DNA of 64,000 bases from Halobacillus sp. Marseille-P3879 (GCF_900240285.1 NZ_OESS01000001.1:992001-1056000); one strand, 5' to 3'. Shown: positions 16,963-26,029, counted from the first letter of the stretch. Translations and numbers: made by a program. Notes: generated by a model from the letters alone, not told the origin.

Positions 16963-18354
16963 TTGCTTAAGGAAATGGCAGAGCAGGAAAAAACAGCCCC
17001 TTGTTCATCGGCTGGTATAAGCAATTATTTCAACGCTGATCATCCTGACGAAGACAAATGGGCAGACTGTGTTCATTGCGGAATGTGCTTAGAGGCCTGC
17101 CCTACTTATTTAGAAACCGGGCAGGAACAGCATTCTCCCCGCGGCCGTGTGCATTTGATCAAATCGGTGGCGGAAGGGAAAATTCAGCTTAATGAACAAT
17201 TCGCAGATCCCGTTTTTCAATGCCTTGATTGCCGTGCGTGTACAACAGCCTGCCCTGCTGATGTCGATGTCGGCGGGTTGATCGAGGAAGCTCGCGGACA
17301 GGTCCGGCAGGCGATGCCGCTTAAAGGTTGGAAGGGCGCAATGAGTTCTTTTTTCTTAAAAGGATTGTTCCCTTACCAGGAGCGCATGCATACCGTCAGT
17401 GGACTGCTTAAATTTTATCAAAAGAGCGGTCTGCAGAAGGCCGTTCGTACAACCGGGGTTTTAAAGGTGATGCCTGATCATCTGGCTGCTATGGAGAGCA
17501 TTATGCCAGAGCTCAAAGTGTCCGTTCAGAAGAAATATAAAGATGTGGATGTGATACCCGCCAAAGGTGTACCTAAAGCGAGAGTATCCATGCTGACAGG
17601 CTGCATTATGGATGTCATGTTCGGGGATATCAATCAATCCACCATCAATGTACTGACCCATAACGACAACGAAGTCACGATTCCGAAAAAGCAGACGTGC
17701 TGTGGAGCCCTGCACGTGCATGCGGGGGATCGTGAAACGGGAAGAAAGCTCGCCAAACAGAACATTGAAGCGTTCGAAAACTCGGAGAAAGTTGTTGTTA
17801 ATGCAGCGGGTTGCGGGTGTGCGTTAAAAGAATACCCGGAATTATTTAAAGATGATCCACAATGGAAGTCGAGAGCTGAAGACTTTGCAGAAAAGGTGGA
17901 GGATATCTCCAAATATTTATATGACACCGGTTATGAGAAGCCTCGTAGTTCGTTGAATAAGAAAATTACGTACCATGATGCCTGCCACTTAGCCCATGGA
18001 CAGGGGGTCCGTCATGAACCGAGGCAGATGCTCAAGGACATTCCAGGCGTCGAGTACACCGAGTTGTCCAATGCCGATACTTGCTGTGGCAGTGCCGGCA
18101 TCTATAACATTACCAACCCAGAAATGGCTGAAGCGGTGTTAGATCGAAAAATGGAAAATGTCCCGGAGGATGTCGAGATGATTTCAATGGGGAATCCTGG
18201 ATGCATGCTGCAGATGGCAATGGGCGTCCAGAAATACGGACGAAAAAGCGAGATCGTGCATACCGTTCAATTGCTCGACTGGGCTTATCAGAAAGACGAG
18301 CAAACCGCTCCGCTGGATAAGGTTAATGCTGTAACAGGAGAGGGGGAAGGCTGA
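16963..18354 (+). CDS. glcF: Glycolate oxidase iron-sulfur subunit GlcF
   Basis: A 463-residue protein with two [4Fe-4S] motifs near the N-terminus (CVHCGMCLEACP and CLDCRACTTACP, about residues 37-95). Two cysteine-rich CCG domains follow, ending in QTCCGALHVHAGD (about residue 245) and DTCCGSAGIYN (about 375). This is the electron-transfer subunit linking the flavin subunits to the quinone pool. The start is TTG at 16963 with GGAGGG seven bases upstream; the gap to glcE is one base, and its stop overlaps the glcD ATG. A related LutA/LutB-type lactate complex is a less likely alternative given GlcD beside it. Confidence 0.92.
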   Translation: MLKEMAEQEKTAPCSSAGISNYFNADHPDEDKWADCVHCGMCLEACPTYLETGQEQHSPRGRVHLIKSVAEGKIQLNEQFADPVFQCLDCRACTTACPADVDVGGLIEEARGQVRQAMPLKGWKGAMSSFFLKGLFPYQERMHTVSGLLKFYQKSGLQKAVRTTGVLKVMPDHLAAMESIMPELKVSVQKKYKDVDVIPAKGVPKARVSMLTGCIMDVMFGDINQSTINVLTHNDNEVTIPKKQTCCGALHVHAGDRETGRKLAKQNIEAFENSEKVVVNAAGCGCALKEYPELFKDDPQWKSRAEDFAEKVEDISKYLYDTGYEKPRSSLNKKITYHDACHLAHGQGVRHEPRQMLKDIPGVEYTELSNADTCCGSAGIYNITNPEMAEAVLDRKMENVPEDVEMISMGNPGCMLQMAMGVQKYGRKSEIVHTVQLLDWAYQKDEQTAPLDKVNAVTGEGEG

Positions 18355-19820
18355 TGTTTGGAAGCAAAAAGAAAAAAAGAACGCAGAGGGATCCGCATAT
18401 TAATAAGCTGATTGAAATTGTCGGAGAGAAAGAAGTGCTTTATGAAGATGCCGATCTCCTATCTTATGATTGTGATGGCTTTACAGTCCACAAGGCGATG
18501 CCTAAAGCTGTTGTTTTTCCGGAAAATACTGAAGAGGTAGCGGAGATTGTTCGTTATTGCTCCACCAATGATATCCCTTTTCTCGCCCGAGGAGCCGGGA
18601 CAGGATTAAGCGGCGGAGCGATTCCACTAAACCGTGAAGTGATCATCAGTTTAGTAAAAATGAAGAATTTGCTCAGTGTGGATTATGAAAACCGTCAAGC
18701 CGTTGTCCAGCCTGGCTTCGTCAATTTGAAATTGACCAATTCTATTTCGGATAAAGGATATTATTACGCTCCCGATCCCTCCAGTCAATATGTATGTACG
18801 ATCGGCGGCAATGTAGCGGAAAATGCAGGTGGAGCCCACTGCCTGAAATATGGGGTGACGACGAACCATATCCTTGGTCTTGAAGTAGTTCTGCCAAATG
18901 GAGAGATTATTGAAATCAGTGAAGATGGTGTGCCGGACAGCCCCGGATATGACGTAATGGGGCTGCTGACCGGTTCAGAAGGGACGCTTGGAATAGTAAC
19001 AAAAATTACAGTGCGGATTTTGAAAAATCCAGAAGGAAAGCAGACAGTGCTCGCCTATTTCGACCATATCGAAGATGGCAGCCGTGCTGTTTCTGATATA
19101 ATTTCTGCCGGCATCGTTCCTGCTGCACTGGAGATGATGGATAAGACAGCGATTGAGGGAGTAGAAGCAGGGTCTTATCCTGTCGGGCATCCTGCTGACA
19201 TTGAAGCGCTCCTGCTTATCGAAGTGGACGGGATAAAAGCAGGAATCGGTGAACAAATTGAAGAAATCTTAAACGTCTGCAAGGGGCGGAATGTAAGAGA
19301 AGTAAAAGTTGCGGAAAGTGAAGAAGAACGGGGCCGATGGTGGGCAAACCGTAAAACCGGATTTGGGGCGATGGGAGCGATCTCGCCCGATTATCTCGTT
19401 CAGGATGGTGTGATTCCGAGAAGCAGGCTCCCTGAAGTACTGGAGAACATTTATGAAATCAGCAGAGAATCAGGGTTGAGGATCGCGAATATTTTCCATG
19501 CCGGAGATGGGAACCTTCATCCCTTGATTTTATTTGACTCCCGCAAACCCGGGGAAACGGAAAAAGCTTTAAAAGCAGGAACGGCCTGTTTGAAAGCATG
19601 CTCTGACGTCGGAGGGTCCATTACCGGGGAACATGGAGTCGGAATTGAGAAGAAGGAAGAAATGCGCTTTGTTTTTACAGACGAAGAATTAGAAGCCCAA
19701 ATCAATATAAGAGAAGTGTTTAATCCAGACGACCTGCTGAATAAAGGAAAGCTTTTTCCAACCCCAAGCCGCTGCATGGATGTGAAGAAAATCGTAAAAG
19801 ACACAGTGGCTGTCCAATAA
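18354..19820 (+). CDS. glcD: Glycolate oxidase catalytic subunit GlcD
   Basis: A 488-residue FAD-linked oxidase of the GlcD/D-lactate dehydrogenase family. The FAD-binding half carries ARGAGTGLSGGAIP (about residue 82) and the flavin contact near APDPSSQ. The C-terminal half carries HAGDGNLHP (about 382) and GEHGVGIEKK (about 424), the conserved substrate and flavin residues. Its start codon overlaps the glcF stop (TGATG), so the two are translationally coupled. It oxidises glycolate, possibly also D-lactate, feeding glyoxylate to the malate synthase G gene upstream. Confidence 0.93.
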   Translation: MFGSKKKKRTQRDPHINKLIEIVGEKEVLYEDADLLSYDCDGFTVHKAMPKAVVFPENTEEVAEIVRYCSTNDIPFLARGAGTGLSGGAIPLNREVIISLVKMKNLLSVDYENRQAVVQPGFVNLKLTNSISDKGYYYAPDPSSQYVCTIGGNVAENAGGAHCLKYGVTTNHILGLEVVLPNGEIIEISEDGVPDSPGYDVMGLLTGSEGTLGIVTKITVRILKNPEGKQTVLAYFDHIEDGSRAVSDIISAGIVPAALEMMDKTAIEGVEAGSYPVGHPADIEALLLIEVDGIKAGIGEQIEEILNVCKGRNVREVKVAESEEERGRWWANRKTGFGAMGAISPDYLVQDGVIPRSRLPEVLENIYEISRESGLRIANIFHAGDGNLHPLILFDSRKPGETEKALKAGTACLKACSDVGGSITGEHGVGIEKKEEMRFVFTDEELEAQINIREVFNPDDLLNKGKLFPTPSRCMDVKKIVKDTVAVQ

Positions 19821-19839
19821 TGAAGAAGGAGTGAACGCT

Positions 19840-20616
19840 ATGAAATTTGCTAGATTTACGTACAAAGATGAAGTTCAATATGGAGTCGTAACGAAGGACG
19901 ATGTGAGTGTGATCGAAGGAAATATTTATGGAGATTGGGATTATACTGGGGAAGTGCTGCCGCTTGAACAAGTGGAGGTATTAGCTCCCGTTAACCCGGA
20001 GAAGGTCATCGGAATCGGAGCAAACTATGTAGGCAGTAAAGAAGAGAAGCCGGAACAATTACCTGAGATCCCGGTTTTCTTTTTTAAACCTGCCTCTTCG
20101 GTGGTTGGTTCTGAAGCAGAAATTATCATCCCGGGGGGGATCGATGAAGTCAAATTTGAGTCTGAATTGGCAGTTGTTATTGGGAAGGAAGCTAAAGACA
20201 TTGAGGAAGATGAAGTACTGGATCATATTTTCGGTTATACGATTGGAAACGATGTAACAGCACCACAGCTGTTCCACGAAAATGGGCATTGGACATTAGG
20301 GAAGGCGTTTGATACCTTCACCCCGATCGGTCCTTACATTGAAACAGACCTGGATCCGTCCAGCGTCTCTGTTAAAGCCGACATTAATGGAGTGGAAACC
20401 CAAAACAGTCCGACTGAACTTATGATTGTCTCGCTTACGTACATGGTGTCGTATTTATCGAAAGTAATGACTCTGAAGCCTGGAGACTGTATCTTAACAG
20501 GCAGTCCACTTGGGGCCCATTTTGTAAGAGATCAAGATGTGATTGAGTGCAAAATCGATGAAATCGGAACATTGAGAAATAGAACCGTAAAATCTTCAGT
20601 TTCTGTAAGATCCTAA
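19840..20616 (+). CDS. Fumarylacetoacetate hydrolase (FAH) family protein
   Basis: A 258-residue FAH-fold enzyme. The core begins near VIGIGANYVGSKEE (about residue 50) and has the metal-ligand pattern E.E in FESELAVVIGKEAK (about 105) and GYTIGNDVTA (about 130). Members hydrolyse or decarboxylate acylpyruvates, for example oxaloacetate decarboxylase or hydroxyhepta-dienedioate isomerase. It is cotranscribed with the glycolate genes, 19 bases after glcD, with AAGGAG nine bases before the ATG. A 2-oxo acid related to oxaloacetate would make sense here, but the reaction is not established. Confidence 0.8.
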   Translation: MKFARFTYKDEVQYGVVTKDDVSVIEGNIYGDWDYTGEVLPLEQVEVLAPVNPEKVIGIGANYVGSKEEKPEQLPEIPVFFFKPASSVVGSEAEIIIPGGIDEVKFESELAVVIGKEAKDIEEDEVLDHIFGYTIGNDVTAPQLFHENGHWTLGKAFDTFTPIGPYIETDLDPSSVSVKADINGVETQNSPTELMIVSLTYMVSYLSKVMTLKPGDCILTGSPLGAHFVRDQDVIECKIDEIGTLRNRTVKSSVSVRS

Positions 20617-20684
20617 ATGGACATCATTCCTCCTCCTAAATCGGACTGTCTTCCTATGCTATAATGAAGACAATAGGGAGTGAG

Positions 20685-21461
20685 GTGAGTCTACTGGAAC
20701 GGATGAATATGGTTAAATCGGTCGGCCGGGCAATGGACGTCATAAACGCGGTAAGTACGAGTAAAGATGGCTTAGGAGTCACCGATATTGCCCAGCAGAT
20801 GGACATCAACAAAAGCTCGGTCTATCGAATTCTGCATACATTAGAAGAGTACGGATTTATTGAGCAGAACGAAGAAAGTGGGAAGTACAAGCTTGGTTAT
20901 AAGTTTCTGGAAATCAGCTCCCGCTTATTGGAATCGATTGATTTACGGACAGAAGCTCAACCTTTTTTAAGAACACTCGAAAACTACACGAGTGAAGTCA
21001 TTCACCTGGTCGTCTATGATCAAGGGGAAGTGGTGTATTTAGAGAAAATGGAAGGGACAGAAACCCTGCGGATGCATTCGAAAGTAGGAAGACGAGCACC
21101 TATGCACTGTACATCGGTTGGAAAGGTTATTCTCTCTCATTTGACGGAACGGACCGTATTAGAAATTATTGAGAAGAGAGGACTGCCGAAGCATACAGAC
21201 CATACGATTACTGAAACGGATCTGTTTCTTTCAGAATTAAAAAAAGTGAAACAACAGGGCTATGCTTTAGATTTAGAAGAAAATGAGCAGGGAATTACGT
21301 GCATCGCAGCTCCCATTTTTGATCATACTCAGCAGGTGGCGGCTGCTTTGAGTATCTCAGGTACGTCTCTTAGAATGACAGAGGAGAGGCTTTCTGATTT
21401 AAAGGATAAAGTGATCGAAGCAGGCAGAGGAATTTCTGCACGTTTGGGCTATATCGAGTAG
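20685..21461 (+). CDS. IclR family transcriptional regulator
   Basis: A regulator of about 258 residues with an N-terminal IclR winged helix (GVTDIAQQMDINKSSVYRILHTLEE, in two parts around residue 35) and a C-terminal GAF-like effector domain with the family segment GRRAPMHCTSVGKVIL. The frame is open from an ATG at 20664, but that ATG overlaps a TATAAT-like -10 box. A GTG at 20685 behind GGGAG, or the ATG at 20703, is a better start; the exact one is unsure. IclR members of this kind control use of 2-hydroxy acids such as glyoxylate, fitting the neighbours on both sides. Confidence 0.82.
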   Translation: MSLLERMNMVKSVGRAMDVINAVSTSKDGLGVTDIAQQMDINKSSVYRILHTLEEYGFIEQNEESGKYKLGYKFLEISSRLLESIDLRTEAQPFLRTLENYTSEVIHLVVYDQGEVVYLEKMEGTETLRMHSKVGRRAPMHCTSVGKVILSHLTERTVLEIIEKRGLPKHTDHTITETDLFLSELKKVKQQGYALDLEENEQGITCIAAPIFDHTQQVAAALSISGTSLRMTEERLSDLKDKVIEAGRGISARLGYIE

Positions 21462-21470
21462 AAAATAAAA

Positions 21471-21511
21471 GCGCAGGTCACCACATCAGGATGTGACGGC
21501 CTGCGTTTTTT
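21471..21511 (+). terminator. Terminator of the IclR gene
   Basis: GCAGGTCAC (21473-21481) pairs with GTGACGGCCTGC (21493-21504, with a small bulge), followed by six T. Confidence 0.8.
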
Positions 21512-21559
21512 GTCGATATTTATCAATACAATATATTTAACGCAATTTTCTGAATATGA

Positions 21560-21607
21560 TTGAAAATGTTCAAGGAACACCTTATAATAATTACGAAACC
21601 GCTTACA
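21560..21607 (+). promoter_or_regulatory. SigA-type promoter with a cre-like site before the glycolate permease
   Basis: TTGAAA (21560-21565) and TATAAT (21583-21588) are separated by 17 bases, an excellent vegetative promoter. Right after it CGAAACCGCTTACA (21594-21607) matches the CcpA consensus TGWNANCGNTNWCA at all but the first base. A cre at this position would repress transcription when a preferred sugar is present. Confidence 0.7.
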
Positions 21608-21636
21608 ATACGCAAATATTTTTTTGGAGATTATTT

Positions 21637-21662
21637 GAAACATTGTTTCGTAATAAGAAACA
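21637..21662. promoter_or_regulatory. Overlapping dyads, candidate IclR operator
   Basis: GAAAC-ATT-GTTTC (21637-21649) overlaps TGTTTC(N7)GAAACA (21644-21662). These two inverted repeats share the GTTTC arm and lie between the promoter and the permease start. They are good candidates for the adjacent IclR regulator. Confidence 0.45.
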
Positions 21663-21723
21663 GAAAGGAGGCAAGAAGTATTCACCGAAGTCATATGACA
21701 ATAAAATCATTGGAGGGTGAATC

Positions 21724-23505
21724 ATGAATACCGGAACGTTAGCACTTTTATCACTTTTACCGATTGTTGTTGTTGGAATTTTTCTCGTAGGACTCAGGTG
21801 GCCGGCAAGCAAAGCGATGCCGATATCATACATAGTTGCCGTTTTGCTCGCTCTATTCGTTTGGCAGGTGCCTGGAGCGACCGTCGCTGCTGCCTCAATC
21901 AATGGATTAGTAGTTGCTGGGACGCTGTTATACATTATTTTCGGTGCGATCCTTTTATTAAATACCCTGCAGGAGAGCGGCGGGCTGAAGACGATTCGTC
22001 AGGGATTTATCGATGTTTCTCCGGACCGGCGTATTCAGGTAATTATCATAGCCTGGCTGTTCGGTGCATTTATTGAAGGATCGGCAGGGTTCGGAACTCC
22101 TGCAGCGGTAGCCGTTCCCCTGCTCGTTGGATTAGGATTTCCTGCAATGGCTGCGGTGATAGCGGGAATGGTCATCCAGAGCACACCTGTTTCCTTTGGT
22201 GCTGTCGGTACTCCGATGCTCGTTGGTGTGCAGTCAGGATTGGCAGCGGACGCCAGCATCACCGATAACTTTCTGGCATTGACGACCATGGTCGGCGGTC
22301 GTGTCGCTATTCTTCATGCCATTGTCGGGACACTGGTTCCTTTATTCGTTGTAGCGCTCATGACTCGCTTTTTTGGTAAAAACAAGTCATTTAGTGAAGG
22401 CATTAAAGTGTGGAGATTTGCTTTATTTGCAGCCCTTGCGATGACCATTCCTTATGTGATCGTCGCTAATGTCCTGGGCCCAGAATTTCCATCCATGATC
22501 GGTGGTTTAGTCGGATTGGCTATTGTAGTGCCTGCTGCTAAAAAAGGTTTCCTTATGCCGCCGAAAGAAGAACATTGGGATTTCGAGGAACAGTCCAAAT
22601 GGGATCCTTCATGGACAGGAAAAATCGAGATTAAAGATATCGCTCATAAAAGTGGGAAAATGTCTATGTTCCGGGCATGGATGCCTTATATCCTAGTCGG
22701 TTTATTTCTGGTGATGACACGTTTGACATTCCTGCCGTTAAATGAGTGGTTAACTTCGGTGAATGTGACAATTCCAAACATTTTCGGCACGGAAATAACG
22801 GCAAGCTTCCAGCCGCTTTACTTACCAGGCACCATTTTTGTCGTCGTCTCTCTTATCACTTTTGCGATTCATCAAATGAACGTCAAGTCTTACAAGAGCG
22901 CGTTGTCTCAATCAGGAAAAACAATGATTCCGGCTTCTGCTGCCCTTCTTTTTACTGTTCCTATGGTTCAGGTGTTTTTAAACTCAGGCGGGGGAACTGC
23001 AGGCTTTGGAAGCATGCCGATTGAGCTTGCCAATGGGGTCGCTGCCTTAACCGGTGACTTATGGCCGCTGTTCTCTTCCTTTGTCGGAGGTCTTGGGGCC
23101 TTTATCGCAGGAAGTAATACGATCAGTAACATGATGTTCTCGCTGTTCCAATACGATGTTGGCGCTCAAATCGGCGTCGATGCCACCTGGATTGTCGCAC
23201 TGCAGGCGGTCGGAGGAGCAGCCGGAAACATGATCTGTGTGCATAACGTAGTTGCTGCTTGTGCAGTCGTTGGATTGGTGGGTAAAGAAGGAGACATTAT
23301 CCGAAAAACCATCTTCCCATTCCTTTACTATGCTACTTTCGCCGGGGCCCTTGGCTACTCCATCGTATGGACAGCGGAAAAAGGCATCTTCAATATCGGA
23401 ACGATCATTGCAGCGATTATTACGACGGTTGCCGTCTATATCATCGTTACGAATAAGAATCGAGATCCACTCGCAAGCCTTCAACAAAAAAAGAAAACGG
23501 TATAA
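21724..23505 (+). CDS. L-lactate permease (LctP) family transporter, probably glycolate permease
   Basis: A 593-residue membrane protein of the LctP family with about thirteen hydrophobic helices. Conserved segments include [20 protein letters not shown] (about residue 117), [12 protein letters not shown] (about 157) and a C-terminal [17 protein letters not shown] (about 460). The family imports L-lactate, D-lactate and glycolate by proton symport; E. coli GlcA belongs to it. Position after glycolate oxidase and malate synthase favours glycolate or mixed 2-hydroxy acid transport. It has its own promoter, a cre-like site and a ribosome site TTGGAGGG. Confidence 0.9.
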   Translation: MNTGTLALLSLLPIVVVGIFLVGLRWPASKAMPISYIVAVLLALFVWQVPGATVAAASINGLVVAGTLLYIIFGAILLLNTLQESGGLKTIRQGFIDVSPDRRIQVIIIAWLFGAFIEGSAGFGTPAAVAVPLLVGLGFPAMAAVIAGMVIQSTPVSFGAVGTPMLVGVQSGLAADASITDNFLALTTMVGGRVAILHAIVGTLVPLFVVALMTRFFGKNKSFSEGIKVWRFALFAALAMTIPYVIVANVLGPEFPSMIGGLVGLAIVVPAAKKGFLMPPKEEHWDFEEQSKWDPSWTGKIEIKDIAHKSGKMSMFRAWMPYILVGLFLVMTRLTFLPLNEWLTSVNVTIPNIFGTEITASFQPLYLPGTIFVVVSLITFAIHQMNVKSYKSALSQSGKTMIPASAALLFTVPMVQVFLNSGGGTAGFGSMPIELANGVAALTGDLWPLFSSFVGGLGAFIAGSNTISNMMFSLFQYDVGAQIGVDATWIVALQAVGGAAGNMICVHNVVAACAVVGLVGKEGDIIRKTIFPFLYYATFAGALGYSIVWTAEKGIFNIGTIIAAIITTVAVYIIVTNKNRDPLASLQQKKKTV

Positions 23506-23568
23506 GCTCTCCAATGATGGAACCTGGACTTCAAAAGTGGAATACCGTAAAAAGATAATATGAAAATG

Positions 23569-23603
23569 GCGCAGGGCCTCGTTAAAGACCCTGTGCTTTT
23601 TTA
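23569..23603 (+). terminator. Terminator of the permease gene
   Basis: GCGCAGGG (23569-23576) pairs with CCCTGTGC (23589-23596), followed by six T. Confidence 0.82.
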
Positions 23604-23794
23604 TATGGGGGAACTGTGGGGGTGTCCCTTGTTTTTGCCTTTAAAGCGGAACTTCTCTACAGAATATATTAAGTTATTCCTGATGAAGAAGAATTAACGA
23701 AAATAGGAGGCGAAAGTTGAGGTATAGGAAATAATTTGAAATAATTGGAACTATGGAAGGAGTAAGATCCATAGAGAATAGCAAAGGAGGGGCC

Positions 23795-23878
23795 ATGAAG
23801 AAGCATTACGGGGTGAAAGGAGGAAATAATGATGTTGATAGAAGAGCAGCAAGTAAAGTTATAGTTGGAATGAATTAA
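23795..23878 (+). CDS. Possible 27-residue peptide
   Basis: An ATG at 23795 lies four bases after a very strong ribosome site (AAAGGAGGGG) and opens 27 codons beginning MKKHYGVKGG. Inside it a second strong site (AAAGGAGGAAATA) precedes another ATG at 23830 in a different frame, which opens only eleven or twelve codons. No family is recognised. The region 23604-24043 holds several such ribosome-site-like motifs and no longer gene, so it may be decayed coding sequence. Confidence is low. Confidence 0.25.
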   Translation: MKKHYGVKGGNNDVDRRAASKVIVGMN

Positions 23879-24043
23879 TCTACCAATCTAAAGAATAGTT
23901 ACTCAATACAGAGTTTGTTCCAATAAGAGATGTGGAATAACCAGGGGATTATTAAATAGTTCGATTTTCAAGTTTGTCTATTTCTTGTTATCAGTAAAGG
24001 AGATAGGTGGTTAAAAGTCCATAAACTAAAGAGGTGATTTGCA

Positions 24044-24304
24044 GTGGGAGAGATTAAAGTTGAATTTGAAGTGAAGGGATTCGGAGAAGAAAAGTGTGAC
24101 GGCTATGATGACGCAATAAAAAGCTTTGAAATGTTAAGAACGAAGACTCTTCCTAAATCTACTACATTAGAGCAGCTCGAAACGATCGTAAGTGAATTAT
24201 TCAACGAATTTAAAAAAAGCTATAACCATCCACCCTGCCAATTAGGTGCGAAAGTAATTATAAGAGCTAAGGAGAAAAACGACCAGGTAATTTATTTAGG
24301 ATAA
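24044..24304 (+). CDS. Hypothetical protein, 86 residues
   Basis: A small soluble protein starting at GTG (24044) behind AAAGAGGTG. Sequence is mixed alpha/beta in appearance: an N-terminal strand-like segment (EIKVEFEVKGFG), a helical middle with two leucine-rich turns, and a C-terminal strand (AKVIIRAKE..QVIYLG). It contains two cysteines (residues about 18 and 65). I do not recognise the family. The gene following at 24365 is on the same strand 60 bases later and may be cotranscribed. Confidence 0.6.
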   Translation: MGEIKVEFEVKGFGEEKCDGYDDAIKSFEMLRTKTLPKSTTLEQLETIVSELFNEFKKSYNHPPCQLGAKVIIRAKEKNDQVIYLG

Positions 24305-24364
24305 CTCATATTTAGCAAGCTCATCGTAACGGAAGCAAACACGAGAGGCAGGCAGAGAATAATA

Positions 24365-24796
24365 ATGTATAAAGCGAGACACCAAAGGCTGGAATTGTAT
24401 AATATTTTTTTCATCGTTCTATTATGGAATATATTATCATCTCATTATGGAAATTCTATTTTACTTTTCTTAATCGTTTTACTGTTGACTGCAGGATTGG
24501 CTTTGATTCGATTTGAACTTGAAATACGCAATGATCACATCGTATATCAAATAGGATTCTATAAAAAATCTATAATAAACAAGAAAATAGAACCTGCTCA
24601 AATCAAACAATTAAAATTTACTCGAGTCGGCTGGGCTAAGAAAGCAGCAATTATAAAACTACATAAAGGAATTAACATTAGATTGGCTGGATTCGACCCT
24701 GAAGAAGTGTATGACCAGTTGATTCAGTTTGGAGAGCAGCAAGACCTAACGATCCTTAAAACAAAGGACTATGCCGTTTTAGAAAGAATGAGGTAA
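24365..24796 (+). CDS. Small membrane protein with PH-like domain
   Basis: A 143-residue protein with two hydrophobic helices in residues about 10-50, then a C-terminal region (about 52-135) that looks like a bacterial PH-like (YdbS/EbsA-type) domain: alternating strands with a basic patch KKSIINKKIEPAQIKQLKF and a final helix. Function is unknown. It lies between a small unknown gene and a VOC protein on the same strand, with a 32-base gap to the next. Confidence 0.5.
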   Translation: MYKARHQRLELYNIFFIVLLWNILSSHYGNSILLFLIVLLLTAGLALIRFELEIRNDHIVYQIGFYKKSIINKKIEPAQIKQLKFTRVGWAKKAAIIKLHKGINIRLAGFDPEEVYDQLIQFGEQQDLTILKTKDYAVLERMR

Positions 24797-24828
24797 AATA
24801 ATTCACCATCATACAAGGAGGGGATTAT

Positions 24829-25515
24829 TTGGAAATAAGAAAAGTGACATTAAAAACTAAGGATCTTCAGGTAATGAGAAGCTTTTATACTGAAACTCTT
24901 GGGATGTCACTAGAAGAAGAAAATAGGGATAGCTTCCAAATTTCTGCGGGTTCAAGTCAACTAGAATTCACGTCTAATAATGTTAAGGATGAACCCTGCT
25001 ATCATTTTGCTTTTAATATTCCATCAAATAAATTCAAAGAGGCAAAAGCCTGGGTTAATACTAGAGTTGAAATAAATTGTGAGGAAGGTGAAGATGAGGC
25101 CTACTTTTCTCATATGAATGCTCACTCTCTCTACTTTTATGATCCGGCCGGAAATATTGTCGAATTCATCTCCAGACATTCCACATCCCCAGCCAGTGAG
25201 GCTCCTTTTACAATAGAAAGTATACTTAATATCAGTGAGGTTGGTTTAACCGTTGGGGACGCCTGTAAAGCAGGCGAACAATTAACTGCTATAGGAGTTA
25301 AAGAACGGGACAACTGCCCAATAAGCAACTCCTCACTTAATTTTATGGGGGATAAGAAGACTGGTTCATTTCTTCTATTAAATCAACCAGGGAGAAAATG
25401 GATATTTTCGAATAAAATCTCAGCTGTTTATCCGCTTGAGGTTCAGTTAGATACAAATAACCGCGTTGTAATTAATGAGGATGATGAGTTATTAATTAAT
25501 CCAACAGTTGAATAA
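24829..25515 (+). CDS. VOC (glyoxalase/extradiol dioxygenase) family protein
   Basis: A 228-residue protein starting at TTG behind AAGGAGGGG. Residues about 1-118 form a complete vicinal-oxygen-chelate module (start VTLKTKDLQVMRSFYTETLG; end SLYFYDPAGNIVEFISR, whose Glu is the usual metal ligand). The second half is more diverged and may be a degenerate module. It is shorter than CatE-type catechol dioxygenases (about 285 residues). A detoxification, isomerase or resistance role is possible; substrate unknown. Confidence 0.75.
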   Translation: MEIRKVTLKTKDLQVMRSFYTETLGMSLEEENRDSFQISAGSSQLEFTSNNVKDEPCYHFAFNIPSNKFKEAKAWVNTRVEINCEEGEDEAYFSHMNAHSLYFYDPAGNIVEFISRHSTSPASEAPFTIESILNISEVGLTVGDACKAGEQLTAIGVKERDNCPISNSSLNFMGDKKTGSFLLLNQPGRKWIFSNKISAVYPLEVQLDTNNRVVINEDDELLINPTVE

Positions 25516-25582
25516 ATAGAGATAACTGGTCGTGCTGCTCTCAATTATTTTTTACATTAATCTTCCTTAAGATTGTAATTTT

Positions 25583-25618
25583 CTCCTTTCAAATGAATAT
25601 CCATGTATTTGAAAGGAG
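25583..25618 (+). promoter_or_regulatory. Hairpin that would hide the ribosome binding site
   Basis: CTCCTTTCAAAT (25583-25594) and ATTTGAAAGGAG (25607-25618) are perfect complements with a twelve-base loop. The right arm contains the Shine-Dalgarno GAAAGGAG of the gene starting at 25628. Folding of the messenger would block initiation, so translation may be controlled by temperature, a protein or an antisense RNA. The arrangement is seen; the control is inference. Confidence 0.6.
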
Positions 25619-25627
25619 TGGTTAAAA

Positions 25628-25990
25628 ATGAATGAAGAGTACAATGAAGAAACAAGGAATTTGCATGATCAGTGTAAAAAATACAGTTTTTATCATGTTA
25701 CCTTAACAATGAGAGATGGCAGCTCTTTTGATGGAATTATCGAAGACGTAGACAGGGACAGAGTTAGTGTATTAGTCGGTGAAGATGTCATGGAAGGAGA
25801 AAGTGAGCATCAAGGGGATAATCGTCAATATTTTGATGGATATGGGAGGCCGAGAAGGAGATTTCGGCGGTTTCGACGTCGCAACTTCCCACTTGGGTCG
25901 TTAGCAGCATTAGCACTATTGCCTTATGTTACTCCCTACCCCTACTATCCTTATTACCCTCAGCCGTATTACCCTTATCCTTATTATTAA
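25628..25990 (+). CDS. Hypothetical protein with Sm-like core and Tyr/Pro-rich tail
   Basis: A 120-residue protein. Residues about 15-60 (YHVTLTMRDGSSFDGIIEDV and following) look like an Sm-like or small beta-barrel domain. Residues about 72-87 are an arginine/phenylalanine-rich stretch, then a hydrophobic turn, and the last 20 residues are almost only Tyr and Pro. Tyr/Pro-rich tails are common in Bacillus spore-coat proteins, so a coat role is possible. Its ribosome site lies in a hairpin (25583-25618), and a terminator follows at 26030. Confidence 0.65.
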   Translation: MNEEYNEETRNLHDQCKKYSFYHVTLTMRDGSSFDGIIEDVDRDRVSVLVGEDVMEGESEHQGDNRQYFDGYGRPRRRFRRFRRRNFPLGSLAALALLPYVTPYPYYPYYPQPYYPYPYY

Positions 25991-26029
25991 AAGTGGTGCG
26001 CCCGGGGTCCTTTCCATACTAATAACGAT

